This document shows positions 23,668 to 34,765 of a stretch of 64,000 nt of DNA, one piece after another; positions within the stretch are counted from its first letter, which is position 1; each line of letters starts with the position of its first letter. Origin of the DNA: Breoghania sp. (lineage in GTDB: Bacteria; Pseudomonadota; Alphaproteobacteria; Rhizobiales; Stappiaceae); the NCBI RefSeq assembly GCF_030066895.1, contig NZ_JASJAV010000029.1, positions 124,001-188,000 of the forward strand, read 5' to 3'. The position numbers were made by a program, and so were the translations under genes. The notes below the pieces were generated by a model that worked only from the letters and a program-made list of their open reading frames with translations, did not search any database and was not told the DNA's origin.

Positions 23668-24339
23668 ATGGAAGCATCCGTCCTTACGCCCGTGTGGCAG
23701 GGCATGGGTGGCCTGTTGCATGACGCCCTCGTGACCGTGGAGGTGACGGTTGCGGCTCTTGCCTTGAGTTGTTGTGTCGGCCTTCTCGTGGGCATTGCGC
23801 GCCTCAATCCGAAGAACCGCATCGTCTATGGCGTGGCCTCGACCTACGTTCTCTTTTTCCGGGGTACACCGCTTCTCGTTCAGCTCTTTTTGCTGTTTTT
23901 CGACCTGCCGCAGTTCAACATCATGCTGCCGGCCTTTACCTGCGGCATGATCGAGCTGGGGCTTTATTCCGGCTCCTATGTTTCGGAAATCGTGCGCGGT
24001 GCGATCCAGTCGATCGACAACGGGCAGATGGAAGCCGCGCGCTCCATGGGCATGTCCTATGGTCAGGCGATGCGCATCATCATTCTTTCCCAGGCCGTGC
24101 TGCGCATGGTTCCGCCGCTCGGCAATGAATTCATCGCCCTGATCAAGAATTCCGCGCTGATCTCTCTGCTCACCATCTCCGACCTGATGCACGAGGGGCA
24201 GAAGATCATCGCCATCTCCTACCGGTCGCTCGAAGTCTATCTGGCAATCGCGCTCATCTATCTGGTGCTGACGACAATCGCCAGCCAGGCCCTGAGACAG
24301 ATCGAAAAACGCCTGTGGGTGGGAGGTATGGTCCAGTGA
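23668..24339 (+). CDS. Polar amino-acid ABC transporter permease (HisM/GlnP family)
   Basis: Intact 223-residue permease with the usual five-helix core: [19 protein letters not shown] (first helix), [19 protein letters not shown] (family motif) and the EAA loop [20 protein letters not shown]. It probably transports polar amino acids. Only one permease is present and no periplasmic binding protein lies upstream, although such operons normally encode both; the gene begins 24 nt from a divergent gene. The 5' part of the operon may have been lost. Its stop overlaps the ATPase GTG. The ribosome site is weak. Confidence 0.8.
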   Translation: MEASVLTPVWQGMGGLLHDALVTVEVTVAALALSCCVGLLVGIARLNPKNRIVYGVASTYVLFFRGTPLLVQLFLLFFDLPQFNIMLPAFTCGMIELGLYSGSYVSEIVRGAIQSIDNGQMEAARSMGMSYGQAMRIIILSQAVLRMVPPLGNEFIALIKNSALISLLTISDLMHEGQKIIAISYRSLEVYLAIALIYLVLTTIASQALRQIEKRLWVGGMVQ

Positions 24340-25115
24340 GTGCATCCGAAAAGACGTCTCAGGAAAAGCCCATGCTGGAAATCCGGGATCTGGGAAAGAG
24401 CTTCGGCTCGGTACGCGTGCTGCACGATATTTCTCTGACGGTGATGCCGTCTCAGGTGGTTGTGATCATCGGCCCGTCGGGATCCGGCAAGAGCACGCTT
24501 TTGCGGTGCTGCAATTGTCTAGAGATCCCGCAGGAGGGCTCGATCACGATCTGCGACAAGGGCATCGTCACGGACGGCGTTCTGTTGCCGGAAAAGGAAT
24601 TGAATGCGCTGCGCATGCATGTCGGCATGGTCTTCCAGTCGTTCAATCTGTTCCTCCATCTCTCGGTGCTCGACAATGTTGCGGTCGGCCCGCGCAAGCT
24701 GCGCGGCATGAGCCGGGCGAAGGCTGAGGAACTGGCGCGCAGCCATCTTGCCAAGATCGGGTTGGCGGAGCGGGTCGATGCCTATCCGGCGATGTTGTCG
24801 GGCGGGCAGAAGCAGCGTGTGGCGATTGCCCGGGCGCTGGCGATGGAGACGCGCGTGATGCTGTTCGACGAGCCGACCTTTGCGCTCGATCCGGAACTTG
24901 TCGGCGAGGTTCTGCAGGTAATGAAGGCGCTTGCGGCGGAAGGCATGACGATGATCGTCGTCACGCACGAGATGGGTTTTGCCCGGGATGTCGCCGACGA
25001 GGTGCTGGTGATGGACGGCACGATCATCGAGCACGGCACGCCGCAGGAAATCTTCTCCAATCCCCAGCACGCGCGAACGCAGAGCTTTCTGGAGTCGATC
25101 CTTTCACCGGGCTGA
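24336..25115 (+). CDS. Polar amino-acid ABC transporter ATPase (GlnQ/HisP family)
   Basis: Intact 259-residue ATPase. Walker A is [10 protein letters not shown]-loop [16 protein letters not shown], signature LSGGQKQR, Walker B VMLFDEPT, switch His [10 protein letters not shown]. The D-loop region reads TFALDP where TSALDP is nearly invariant (Ser to Phe), a change that could lower activity. The GTG start overlaps the permease stop (GTGA); an internal ATG at 24372 would give the compact form [11 protein letters not shown]. With the permease it forms half of an amino-acid importer. The next gene releases glutamate from N-formylglutamate, which hints at histidine or glutamate use. Confidence 0.85.
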   Translation: MSASEKTSQEKPMLEIRDLGKSFGSVRVLHDISLTVMPSQVVVIIGPSGSGKSTLLRCCNCLEIPQEGSITICDKGIVTDGVLLPEKELNALRMHVGMVFQSFNLFLHLSVLDNVAVGPRKLRGMSRAKAEELARSHLAKIGLAERVDAYPAMLSGGQKQRVAIARALAMETRVMLFDEPTFALDPELVGEVLQVMKALAAEGMTMIVVTHEMGFARDVADEVLVMDGTIIEHGTPQEIFSNPQHARTQSFLESILSPG

Positions 25116-25201
25116 GCAGGGCACGGCGGGGGATCTGCCCTCGCCTGGTGTCCTTGCCGGCTTTGCCGGTCTCTCCAGTCGTCGTTATCGGGAAACAGGT
25201 C

Positions 25202-26019
25202 ATGAGCATTCAGTCGTCCGAGGTTGCGCCCTTCGAGGTGCAGCAGGGATCGTCTCCGGTCATTCTCGGACTTCCCCACACCGGGACATATGTCCCCGAT
25301 GCCATCAAGCGCGTCTGAACGATCTCGGTCGAACGGTCGAGGATACCGATTGGTACGTCCATCGCCTTTATGACGGTTTGCTGCCCGATGCCACACGGGT
25401 GTGCGCCACCTTTTCGCGTTATGTGATCGACGCGAACCGGGATCCGGAAGGAGTGAGCCTTTATCCGGGGTAGAACACCACGACTCTGATCCCACAGACA
25501 GATTTCGAAGATCGGTCGATCTGGCTGGAGGACGAAGAGCCGACGGAACGGGACATTGCCGAGCGGCTCGCCGCCTTTCATCGTCCCTATCATCAGGCGC
25601 TGGAGGCGGAAATCGCGCGCATCAAGGATCTTCACGGGGTGGCCATCCTGTTCGATTGCCATTCGATCCGTTCGCATTTGCCGTTCCTGTTTGAGGGAAA
25701 GCTGCCGGATCTGAATTTCGGCACCAATGACGGCAAAACCTGCGTTCTTGAGATTGAAGAGGTGGCGACGAAAGTCGTTCAGCCGGACGGGTTCAGCATG
25801 GTGCTGAACGGTCGTTTTCGTGGCGGCTGGACCACCCGTCACTACGGTCGGCCGGAGGATGGCGTTCACGCCATTCAGCTCGAACTCACGCAGTCGGCTT
25901 ATCTCGAAGCCGAAGAAGCGCCGTTCGATTATGCGCCGGAGAAGGCGGACAAGCTGTGGGTACGGCTTGGCGCCATCCTGGAGCGCATAGAGGCGGTGGC
26001 GCCGAAGCTTGCCCGTTGA
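25202..26019 (+). pseudogene. N-formylglutamate amidohydrolase (HutG-type deformylase), broken
   Basis: It would hydrolyse N-formyl-L-glutamate to formate and glutamate, the last step of the five-step histidine degradation route. Family features: LGLPHTGTYVPDAI at the N-terminus, TDWYVHRLYDGLL, YVIDANRDPEG, ILFDCHSIRS (metal-binding DCHS) and FRGGWTTRHYGRP. A frameshift near 25313 replaces KARLNDLG. TAG at 25471-25473 stands where Gln is conserved (SLYPG-Q-NTT), a single C-to-T change. Length of about 272 codons is normal. No other hut gene is visible. It follows the amino-acid transporter by 86 nt. Confidence 0.8.
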
Positions 26020-26267
26020 CGTTACTGCCTTGCAGAGCTGATCAGGCCGGGCAATCCGACAGTTGAAACCATCCAGCGTATTGGGTGCCGCGGCCGGAGC
26101 GATGGTGGCGTTCCGCGCATGCCCGCCGGCGGATACAATGACCGGTATCAACACACCGGAGCGGCTGATACTATAATCTGACTTAGCGGTAGCTATCGGG
26201 AGGCACCAGCGGAGGGGAACTGAAAACCCGTAAAGGGGAGAGATCGCAGAAAGGGAGGAAAGCGGGA

Positions 26268-28002
26268 TGGCGTGGAGTCCAATCCGAAAGACTTCTGCGG
26301 ACCGTGAAGCGGTGACCCTGAGTAAGGAGGTAGGTGCGGGGTTCACCTGGGATGATGCCCGGGCGATGCTCAGCGGATTGCCGGACGGCGGGCTCAACAT
26401 CGCCTATGAAGCGGCGGACTGCCATGTTGCAGACGGCCACGGCGCCGACGAGGCCATTCTGTGGTTCGGCAAGGACGGAAGCACGCGACGCTTCAGTTAT
26501 TGCGATCTGGCGGCCGAGACATCGCGGTTTGCCAATCTGTTGATGGCGCATGGATTGTCGCCGGGCGACCTTGTCTACGGAATTGCCGAACGGGTGCCGG
26601 AGCTCTACGTGGCCGCTCTCGGCGCGCTGAAGGGGGGATGATCTTCTCGCCGCTCTTTTCGGCCTTCGGTCCCGATTCGATCCGCATGCGGATGGAGATC
26701 GGAGAGGCCAACGCGGTGGTGACCACCGCTTCCCTCTATCGTCGCAAGATCGCCGCCTGGCGTGACGAAATCTCCTCGCTCAAGCTCGTTCTCATCATCG
26801 GAGATGAAGCACCGGAAGGCTGCGTTGCCCTGGGGCCCGCAATGGCCGAAGCCTCCGACCGGTTCGAGGTGGCGCAGACGCGGCCGGAAGGCCCGGCGCT
26901 GATCCATTTCACATTGGGTACCACCGGTCGCCCCAAGGGCGCGGTGCACGTGCACGAGGCCGTGGTGATGCACGCGGCTGCCGGGCGCTATGCGCTGGAA
27001 CTTGTTCCCGGTCGACGCTACTGGTGCACGGCCGATCCGGGGTTGGTGATGGGTACGTCCTTCGGCATCATCTCGCCGCTCGTCAACAGGGTGCGGATGG
27101 TCATCGACGAGGCCGATTTCGATCTCGATCTCCGGTATTCGCTGCTTCAAGACGAAAAGATCGAGGTCTGGTACACGACGCCGACCGCGATCCGGATGAT
27201 GATGCGGGCGGGCAAGGAGGCGGCCGCACCTTACGACTTCTCCGTGCTTGGGTTCATGGCCTCGGTGGGTGAGCCGCTCAATTCGGAAGCGGTCGTGTGG
27301 GGCAACGAGGTTTTCGGTCGGCCCTTCCATGACAACTGGTGGCAGACGGAAACCGGCGGCATCATGATCGCCAATACGGCCGCGATGGACGTTCACCCCG
27401 GCTCCATGGGCAAGCCTCTGTCTGGCATCGAGGCCGGGATCGTCGAACGTTCGGGCGATGACGTGCGCGAATGCGCGCCCGGTGAGATCGGCGAGCTTGC
27501 ACTGCGCCCCGGTTGGCCGTCGATGATGCGCGAATATCTCCATGAGGAAGCGCGCTACAGGAAATGCTTCGTCGGCGGCTGGTATCTCTCCGGCGATCTC
27601 GCGATGTGCGATGCGGAGGGCCACTTCTAGTTCGTCGGACGCGCCGGCGACCTGATCAAATCCTTCGGGCATCTGATCGGTCCCTTCGAGGTGGAAAGCG
27701 CATTGATCGAGCACGAGGCCGTGGCGGCGGCGGCCATCGACCTGCCTGATGAGACGGCGGCCGAGGTGGTCAAGGCCTACGTGGTGCTCAATCCCGGCCA
27801 TGTGCCTTCCGAAGCACTTGAACGCGACATTCGCGGTCTTGCCCGCAAGAAGCTCGGCCCCTCCGTTGCGCCGCGCGAAGTGGTGTTTCGCAAGACCCTG
27901 TCCGAGACGCGGTCCGGCAAGATCATGCGCCGCCTCCTGAAGGCGCGCGAACTCGGTCTGCCCGAGGGCGATATTTCCACGCTGGAGAGCGACGAGACAT
28001 GA
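26268..28002 (+). pseudogene. AMP-forming acyl-CoA synthetase (acetyl-CoA synthetase-like), broken
   Basis: Activates a carboxylic acid to its CoA thioester. Seen are the N-terminal cap ([17 protein letters not shown]), the P-loop [18 protein letters not shown] (Leu where Ser is usual in SGTTG), [40 protein letters not shown] (hinge) and a C-terminal Lys motif [11 protein letters not shown]. The ATG at 26268 follows GGGAGGAAA. A run of six G near 26637 has lost one base, throwing the frame, and TAG at 27628-27630 replaces the Trp of GHF-W-FVGR. Its TGA overlaps the ATG of the E1 gene, so thioester formation and 2-oxoacid oxidation are coupled. Substrate unknown; aceto- or short acyl acids are likely. 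Confidence 0.8.
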
Positions 28003-29994
28003 GCGACGTGAAGCCCCGCTTGACCCACGATCATGCCCGCGAGCTTCTCGCCGCCATGATCCGTATTCGCCATTTCGAAGACAAATGCGCCGAGCTCTAC
28101 ACGCAGGAAAAAATCCGCGCCTTCCTGCACCTCTATGACGGTGAGGAGGCGGTGGCGAGTGGCGTGATCTTGACGCTTGCCTCATCCGATCGGATCGTCG
28201 CCACCTATCGCGAACACGGTCATGCCCTGGCGGGGTGTGCCGATGGACAAGGTCATGGCGGAGATGTTCGGCAAGGCCACCGGTTCCTCGGGCGGGCGTG
28301 GCGGCTCGATGCATATCTTCGATGCTGACCACAATTTCTATGGCGGCAACGCCATTGTTGGCGGAGGGCTTTCACTCGCCGTCGGTCTGGTCCTGCGCGA
28401 CAAGATGGTGGGAGAGGCCAACGTTACCGCCTGTTTCTTCGGCGAAGGAGCTGTGGCCGAAGGCGAGTTTCATGAATCGATGAATCTTGCCGAACTCTGG
28501 GATCTGCCGGTGCTCTTTGTGTGCGAGAACAACGGCTACGCGATGGGATCGGCTCTCTTGCGAACGGAATCGGAGACCGACATCCATGCCAAGGCCGCCG
28601 CCTACAAGATGGAGGTCGAACAGGTTGACGGTATGGGCGTGATTGCGGTGGCGGCGATCCGCGAGACGGGGCGGCCGCGCTTCCTCTAATGTCTGACCTA
28701 CCGCTTCCGGGCGCATTCGATGTTCGATGCCCAGCTCTATCGAGACAAGGAGGAGGTGGCGCGCTGGCGGGAGAAGGGGCCGATCGTTCGGTTCCAGACC
28801 TGGCTGGCTCAAAGTAATCTCATCCATCCCGAAGAGGTCGCGAAGATCGAGGTGGACGTGGATGCGGAGGTCGCGGCCGTGGTGGATTTTGCCGAGCGCA
28901 GCGACTGGGAACCTGTTGAGACTTTCACGCGGCATGTGGTGGCCGAAGAACGTCCCGCGCCTCCTGCACCTTCCGAGCCCAGTTCCAAGACGGTCGAGAT
29001 GACTTATCGCGAGGCGGTGAAACAGGCGATCCGCGATGCAATGAAGCGCGATGACCGAGTTTTCCTGATGGGCGAAGATGTCGGGGCCTATGGCAGTTGC
29101 TATGCGGTCTCAAAGGGGTTGATGGAGGAATCCGGCGAGGAACGCATTCGGGATACGCCGCTATCGGAATCCGGTTTCACCGGGGCGGGGATCGGGGCCG
29201 CTGCAGCCGGGATGCGGCCAATCGTTGAACTGATGACGGTGAACTTCTCACTTTTGGTGCTCGACCAGATCATGAATACGGCCGCAACCATCCGGCACAT
29301 GTCCGGCGGTCAGTTCGCCGTTCCTCTGGTCATCCGAATGGCGACCGGTGTGGGCAAGCAGCTTGCGGCGCAGCATTCGCATTCGCTGGAAGGTCTGTAC
29401 GCGCACATTCCCGGAATTAAGGTTCTTGCCCCAGCAACGCTTGAAGATGCGCGCGGGATGCTCTGGAGCGCGTTTCAGGATCCGGATCCAGTGCTGATCT
29501 TCGAGAACGTCATGCTCTACAACATGACGGGCAAGCTTGCGGCCAATGCCGGGGCGGTGGAAATCGACACAGCGGCAATCCGGCGGCCGGGCAGGGATAT
29601 CAGCCTGATCACTTATGGCGGGTCTCTCTTAAAGACGCTGGAGGCTGCCGAGGCTCTGGCGGGCGAGGGGATCGAGGCGGAGGTCATCGATCTGCGCGTG
29701 CTGAGGCCACTGGACGGTGCCACGATCATGGGCTCGCCCGCCCGCACCCGTCGCGTGGTGATCGTTGACGAGGATTGGCGCACCGGCTCGCTTTCGGCCG
29801 AGATCGCGGCGCGGATCGGCGAGCAGGTCTTCTGGCATTTCGATGCACCGGTCGGGCGGGTGTGCTCTGCCGAAGTGCCGATCCCCTATCCGAAACATCT
29901 GGAAGGCGCCTCTCTGCCGCAGGGTTTACCGATACCTGCAGGGCCGGAGGTGCGGCCGACAAAGGTCACCATTACGAAGAGCGCCAGCAGGTAG
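27999..29994 (+). pseudogene. Fused E1 alpha/beta subunit of a thiamine-diphosphate 2-oxoacid (or acetoin) dehydrogenase
   Basis: E1 alpha and E1 beta, normally two genes, form one frame. Alpha: [46 protein letters not shown] with CENNGYAMG (ThDP/Mg motif). Beta begins after a Pro/Ala linker ([15 protein letters not shown]) with [45 protein letters not shown] and [20 protein letters not shown] frameshift near 28225 and TAA at 28687-28689 (Glu expected, RFL-E-CLTYRF) break it. The last 15 or so residues of a normal beta subunit are absent: after SLPQ the frame runs into antisense of the convergent permease. It overlaps the acyl-CoA synthetase by ATGA. Confidence 0.8.
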
Positions 29995-30801
29995 GGCAGG
30001 GCGATGAGCAACTCGTGGGGGATGTCGCGCCAGAGGATCTGCGCGCGTAGCGCGATCGCATCGGCAAAGCCGAAGGCAAGCCGCCGCGCCTGGCCACACC
30101 CGCCATTTGCCGAACACCATCGCGGCAAGCGCGAGGAACCCGCGTCCCTGGGTTATGGATGCTTGGAACATGTCGAGCGTGACGATCGACAGGTAGGCGC
30201 CGCCCAGCGCACCGAAGACGCCTGACATCATCACGGTGAGAAATCGGGTGCGGATCACGGGAATTCCCGCAGCGTCGGCGGATTTTGCAGACTCTCCGCA
30301 GGCGCGAAGGCGCAGGCCCGCATCGGTGCGGAACAGCACCCATCAGACCGCGAAGATCAGCGCGATGCAGACATAATCGATGAGGCTCAGGGAGCGGAAG
30401 ATCCTCCCGACCGTTGGCAGTTCGGATAGGAACGGCACGATGATCGTGGGGATCTTCGGCACGCTCGGCGTCAGGCCGTCGACGTTCCAGATCACGGTGA
30501 TGAGGGCGGCCGTCAGACCCGCGCCGATCAGGTTCAGCGGAGCCGACGCGACTACCTGATCGCCGCGCAAGGTGACCGACAGCAAGGCGAGCGTACTGCC
30601 CGACAGGACGTCCGAAACGAGCGCTCCGACAAGTCCGAACCAGGGGTTGCCGGTGAAATAGGTGACCAGAACGGCTGCAAAGGCGCCGATCAGCATCATG
30701 CCTTCGAGGCCGATGTTCAGCACGCCACTGTGTTCGCTGATCAATCCGCCGAGCATGGGCATCATGATCGACAGGGCCAGGTGCAGGGCACTAATGACCA
30801 T
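29886..30801 (-). pseudogene. BMP-family (nucleoside-type) ABC transporter permease, second copy, broken
   Basis: Permease of the branched-chain/BMP type. Motifs: SEHSGVLNIGLEGMMLIGAF (nearly invariant at the N-terminus), VLFRTDAGLRLRACGESAKSADAAGI (beginning at 30342) and FLTVMMSGVFGALGGAYLS. TGA at 30345-30343 replaces a Trp just before VLFRTDAG. A frameshift near 30105 is needed to reach the last two helices ([19 protein letters not shown]). Its 3' end overlaps the convergent E1 gene; after GIGKP no natural stop is evident before 29886. It follows the other permease by 22 nt as the last gene of the transporter operon. Confidence 0.75.
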
Positions 30802-30822
30802 TGAAATCGTCAGAAGGTGGGC

Positions 30823-32090
30823 TCATGGGGTCATCTCCCGGCTGGACTCGGCCCGGATTGCGGATTTCGGATCGGATGAGCTGCCTGAAAGGCAGCGTGC
30901 CGTACGCACGGACCTGATGTGTGATAGCCCTCTTCCGATGGCCGGTTGGGGCGCGACGAAGGCGACGACCAGCCCGGAAACCACCCCCACCATCTCGCGG
31001 CTGATTTCCGCAATCGCCTGCAAGGGAACGGAACCGGCATGGAGAACGGCGAAGAAGAACGCCGATGCAATCATGCCGATGGGCGACAGTGCGCCGAGCA
31101 GTGCGATGGCAATCGCGTCGTAGCCGTATCCGGGCGAAAAGCCTACGTAGAAGCGGCCATACGCCCAGAACCTGAACTGCACCGGCAAGCCCTGCGAGGG
31201 CGCCTGAGGAGAGGAGAGCGATGATCGTCACTCTCTCCACGTGAATGCCGCTTGCGCGTGGCCCCCTGGTTGGCTCCCATGAGTCGATGGCGGAAACCGG
31301 CGGGCGTTCGATAAAGTATCCAGGTAACGATGTCGACTGAGGCAAGCGCGATGAGCAGTCCTGCGTGAAGCCTTGTTCCGTCCCAGATGATCGGTAGCTG
31401 GGTTCCTTCCGGCACCTTGTCCTTGGCGGCTGGCTGATCGGCGGCGATGAAGGGGGCGGTGGGCGCGACCGTATATTCGGATACGGCGATTGCGACGAAG
31501 TTCATCATGATGGTCGTCACCACCTCGTGCGCCCCGCGATAGGCCTTGAGAAGGGCCAGTATGAGGGCAAAGGCTGCTCCTCCGGTCATGCCCGCCAGCA
31601 GGCAGGCCACCATCAGCGCGGTGGGGGGGCAGATCGAGCTTTGCGCCGACGACACCGGCAACGAGTTCGCCGAAGAGAAGTTGCCCCTCAACCCCGATAT
31701 TGAACAGGCTGGCGTGAAAGGCGACCGCAACCGCAAGACCCGCGATCAGCAGCGGGATCATCTGAACCATCATTTCCGCGATGGCCGGGCCGCTGCCCAG
31801 CGCGCCGCCGAACAGGGCGCACGCTGTCAGAGCGAGATCTGATCCCGCCAGCCAGATGAGCGGAACGGAGGCGAGAAGCGCGGTTGCGATTGTCAAGGCG
31901 AAGGTCAGAACCTGCCCGCTGACGCTACCGGACATCGCATGGAAATGCGCGATCAGGCGACGCAGGAAATCCCGCCGATCCGTCTCGTCTTCGTATCCGT
32001 ACAGGGCCTGCGCCATGATCGCCGGATCCATGCGCAACTGGCGGGCATCGGTCGGCACATCGGCCAGGGGGAGGGTGTGTTCATGTTCAT
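30823..32090 (-). pseudogene. BMP-family (nucleoside-type) ABC transporter permease, first copy, broken
   Basis: Partner permease of the same importer. Recognisable parts: LIAGLAVAVAFHASLFNIGVEGQLLFGELVAG, read in segments from 31770 to 31690, KAYRGAHEVVTTIMMNFVA (diagnostic), and FVGFSPGYGYDAIAIALLGA followed by ALSPIGMIASAFFFAVL. Frames change near 32067 (run of C), 31630 (seven G), 31260 and 31170, so at least four indels are present. The ATG (32090-32088) overlaps the ATPase TGA. The long N-terminal extension ahead of the first helix is normal in this family. Confidence 0.7.
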
Positions 32091-33615
32091 GCCAGGGCCT
32101 CCTGCTCGACGCCGGACATCCAGCTTCCGATCCTGTCCGCAATGATGAAGACCTCGGTAAGGTCGAGGCTCAGGAGGAGGACTGCTCCTCCATTGTCGCG
32201 CAGCCCGATCAGAGCTTCATGGACGGCAGCGGTGGAACCGATATCGAGGCCGCGCGTCGACTGGGCGGGGATCATCAGGCGCGGGGAACGGGCAAGTTCC
32301 CTGCCTACGACGAGCTTTTGCTGGTTGTCGCCGGACAGGCTCGTCACGGGAGCTTTCGTCACGGGAGCTTTAACGGAAGAGCCGCACACGTTGTGGCGCT
32401 TGACGATGCTGGCTGCGAAGCGCGCCCGCTTGCGGCGCGACAGCCAGAAGGGCGTCGGCGCGAACGGCGCTCCGTCGATTAAGCCGATGGAGGCGTTGTC
32501 GATGAGGCTCATTCCGTCCGTGACCGCCAGCCGGTGGCGGTCTTCGGGAATATGCGCGATCCCGCACCGAAAGTGCTCTTTTGTCGTCATGTCGGTTATG
32601 TCGTGGCTGTCGAGTGCGACGCCGCCCGCGGTTGCCTTCCTCAGGCCGATCAGCAATTCGGTGAATTCCGATTGGCCGTTGCCTTCCACACCGACGATCG
32701 CAACGATCTCGCCGCCGCGAACATCGAGATCGATCGGGCCGAACCTCTCGCCGTTGCTCAGCTTGCGGACGGAGAGGGCCGTGGGATGAACGTGCGTGGA
32801 GCGTGTGGGGACTTCCGGCCTGTTGCGGCCGATCATCAGCCTGACGAGCAGCGCTTCCAGGTCGTGTCGCTGTTTCGCCGTCTCGAAAGACTTTGGAACT
32901 TCCGTCTCACCGGCGACCGCGCCGTCGCGCAACACGGTCACTCGATCGCACAGGCGCATGATCTTCGGCATCTTGTGGCTGATCAGGACGATTGTCGTGC
33001 CTCCGCGGCGAAGATTTTCCAAAAGCGCGTAGAGTTCGTTGGCATCGGGAGGAGACAGGGCGGCAGTGGGTTCGTCCAGAACGAGCGTGGTTGCGCCGCC
33101 CCAAAGGGCTTTCAGGATTTCGACTTTCTGCCGTGCGCCGACGGAAAGCGTCTAGCAGCGGGCATGGGGATCGATGCCGAAACCGAGCCTTGCCGAAAGA
33201 TCCATCGCCTTGCGGCTGGCGGTTTCCAGATCGAGCTTGCGGAGCCAGCGCCCGGCGAAACCTAAGGGGCCCCGGCCGAGGATCAGGTTTTCCGCAACCG
33301 TGAGCTTACCGATCAGGCTGAAGTGCTGCTGAACCATGCCGATCCCCGCCTTCAGCGCATCGGCGGAGGATTGAGGGTGAGGGTCTTGCCGCCGATTTCG
33401 ATCTGTCCGGCGTCGGGATGGATCATCCCGAAAAGGATCTTCATCAAGGTCGACTTGCCGGCGCCGTTCTCACCGAGTAAGCCGTGTGTTGATCCGCTTT
33501 GAACGGTGAGGTCGATGGAGCGATTGGCCTTTACCGGGCCGAAGGTCTTGCTCACACCGGACAGCCGGATGGTTGCCGGTGTGAAAGCGGGCCGCAGAGC
33601 GTCTGTTGTGGTCAT
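32087..33615 (-). pseudogene. BMP-type nucleoside ABC transporter double ATPase, broken
   Basis: Two nucleotide-binding domains in one chain, as in RbsA/YufO. Domain 1: [24 protein letters not shown], signature LSVGARQKVEIL, LVLDEPTAALSPP. Domain 2: GVEGNGQSEF (the usual degenerate Walker A of this family), CGIAHIPEDRHRLA, SLSGDNQQKLVVGREL. The Walker B strand reads LMIPAQSTRGLDIG where AAQPTRGLD is typical. A frameshift near 33345 and TAG at 33154-33152 break domain 1. A 15-bp tandem duplication (32342-32371) repeats KAPVT without breaking the frame. It stands between the binding protein and the permeases. Confidence 0.8.
32342..32371. repeat. Exact 15-bp in-frame tandem duplication in the BMP ATPase gene
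   Basis: Units 32342-32356 and 32357-32371 (CGTCACGGGAGCTTT) are identical and head to tail. On the coding strand they give KAPVT twice just before the signature motif SLSGDNQQ, so the frame survives but five residues are inserted in a tight region. Confidence 0.85.
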
Positions 33616-33639
33616 GTTAGCCTCGCAGCCCGGGGCGCT

Positions 33640-34701
33640 TTACTGAGCTGTCACCTTGAAGGCTTTTGCGTCTTCTTCATTGCTCGGGACGACGATTGAT
33701 CCGTCCAGAATGGCCGCGGTCGCGGTTTCGACTTTTGCCATGATCTCGGCGGATAGCGTGTCGATGTTGTCGGGGCACAGGCCGACGGCCTTTTCCTTCA
33801 GGCCGAGGCTGATCGTGCCACCCTCGAACGTGCCTTCGGCGGCCTTCGTGTTTTCAAGAACGACGGCGCCCGCCACCTCCTTGACTGCGGAGGTGAGGAA
33901 ATTGTCGGGCGCGAACTGGCCCTTGCAGGTGTCGACACCGATCACCCAGTAATCTTTGCCCATGCTCTTGGCCGCGTCGAAGATGCCGCGCCCACCGCCG
34001 CCTGCAACGTCCATGATCAGGTCGGCGTCAAGATCGTAGATGCTGAGCGCGAGTTGCTTGGCCTTGGCCGGCTCGGTGAAGGAGCCGACATAGGCGATAG
34101 AAATCTCGATATCCGGATTGACGTAGTGCAGGCTCGCCTCAAAGCCGGACAGGAAGCGGATGACCGGCGGCGTTTCCATCCCGCCGATGAAGTCGACGCG
34201 CGTGCCTTCAGTGGTCATGGCAGCCACGATGCCTGTAAGGAATGCCGCTTCATGTTCGCGGAAGGTGACGCTCGCCACGTTGGCGAGCGGCTTCTTGTCC
34301 TTGTCGAGGGCAAGGGCGTCGATCAGCGTGAACCGCGCTTGCGGGTTGGAAGTGGCGACCTGGGTCAGCGCATCGCGGATACCGAAGCCGACGCCGGTAG
34401 TGACCGTTGAGCCCTGATCGATTGCCTGCTGGAGGCTCGGCACAAACTGGGACTGGTTGGCAGACTGGATGACCAGCGGCTTGCCACCAAGTTCCTTGGC
34501 ACTCGTCTCCACGCCAAGTTTGGCAAGATCATTAAACCCCTGATCGCCCAGGTCGGCCTGATTGGTCACCATCGACTATACGTATCCCTAGGTGGAGGCC
34601 GAAGTGGCGGTGCCGAGTATGAGCATCAATAGGGCGAGCGACCGCGTCACGGTGCTCGAACGGTGAGAGAATACTGGCTTTTCTTTCGTCCTGATTGGCA
34701 T
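33640..34701 (-). pseudogene. BMP-family (PnrA-like) nucleoside-binding lipoprotein-type receptor, two adjacent stops
   Basis: Periplasmic receptor of the Med/PnrA family, which binds purine nucleosides in characterised members. The ATG at 34701-34699 opens a signal peptide (VTRSLALLMLILGTATSA). The mature chain starts MVTNQADLGDQGFNDLA and shows VGFGIRDALTQVA, FREHEAAFLTGIVAAM, ADLIMDVAGGGGRGIFDAA and VIGVDTCKGQFAPDNFLTS. Two TAG codons only four codons apart (34590-34588, 34578-34576) separate signal peptide and mature part; Glu and Lys would fit there. The body is otherwise one clean frame. It is 64 nt after the LOG gene. Confidence 0.8.
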
Positions 34702-34765
34702 GGCATCTTGACCCTGGTTCTGGAAGGAAATCGCGTTTTTCAGTCTTTTTGTTCGACGAAACTGC

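Noticed and set aside
26155..26180. Promoter with TATAAT (26172-26177) before the acyl-CoA synthetase
   Set aside because: The -10 box is perfect but no -35 box occurs at suitable spacing.
26605..28332. Long open frame on the minus strand across the acyl-CoA synthetase and E1 genes
   Set aside because: Antisense shadow: the His- and Arg-rich translation has no family features, while the plus strand encodes two recognisable enzymes.
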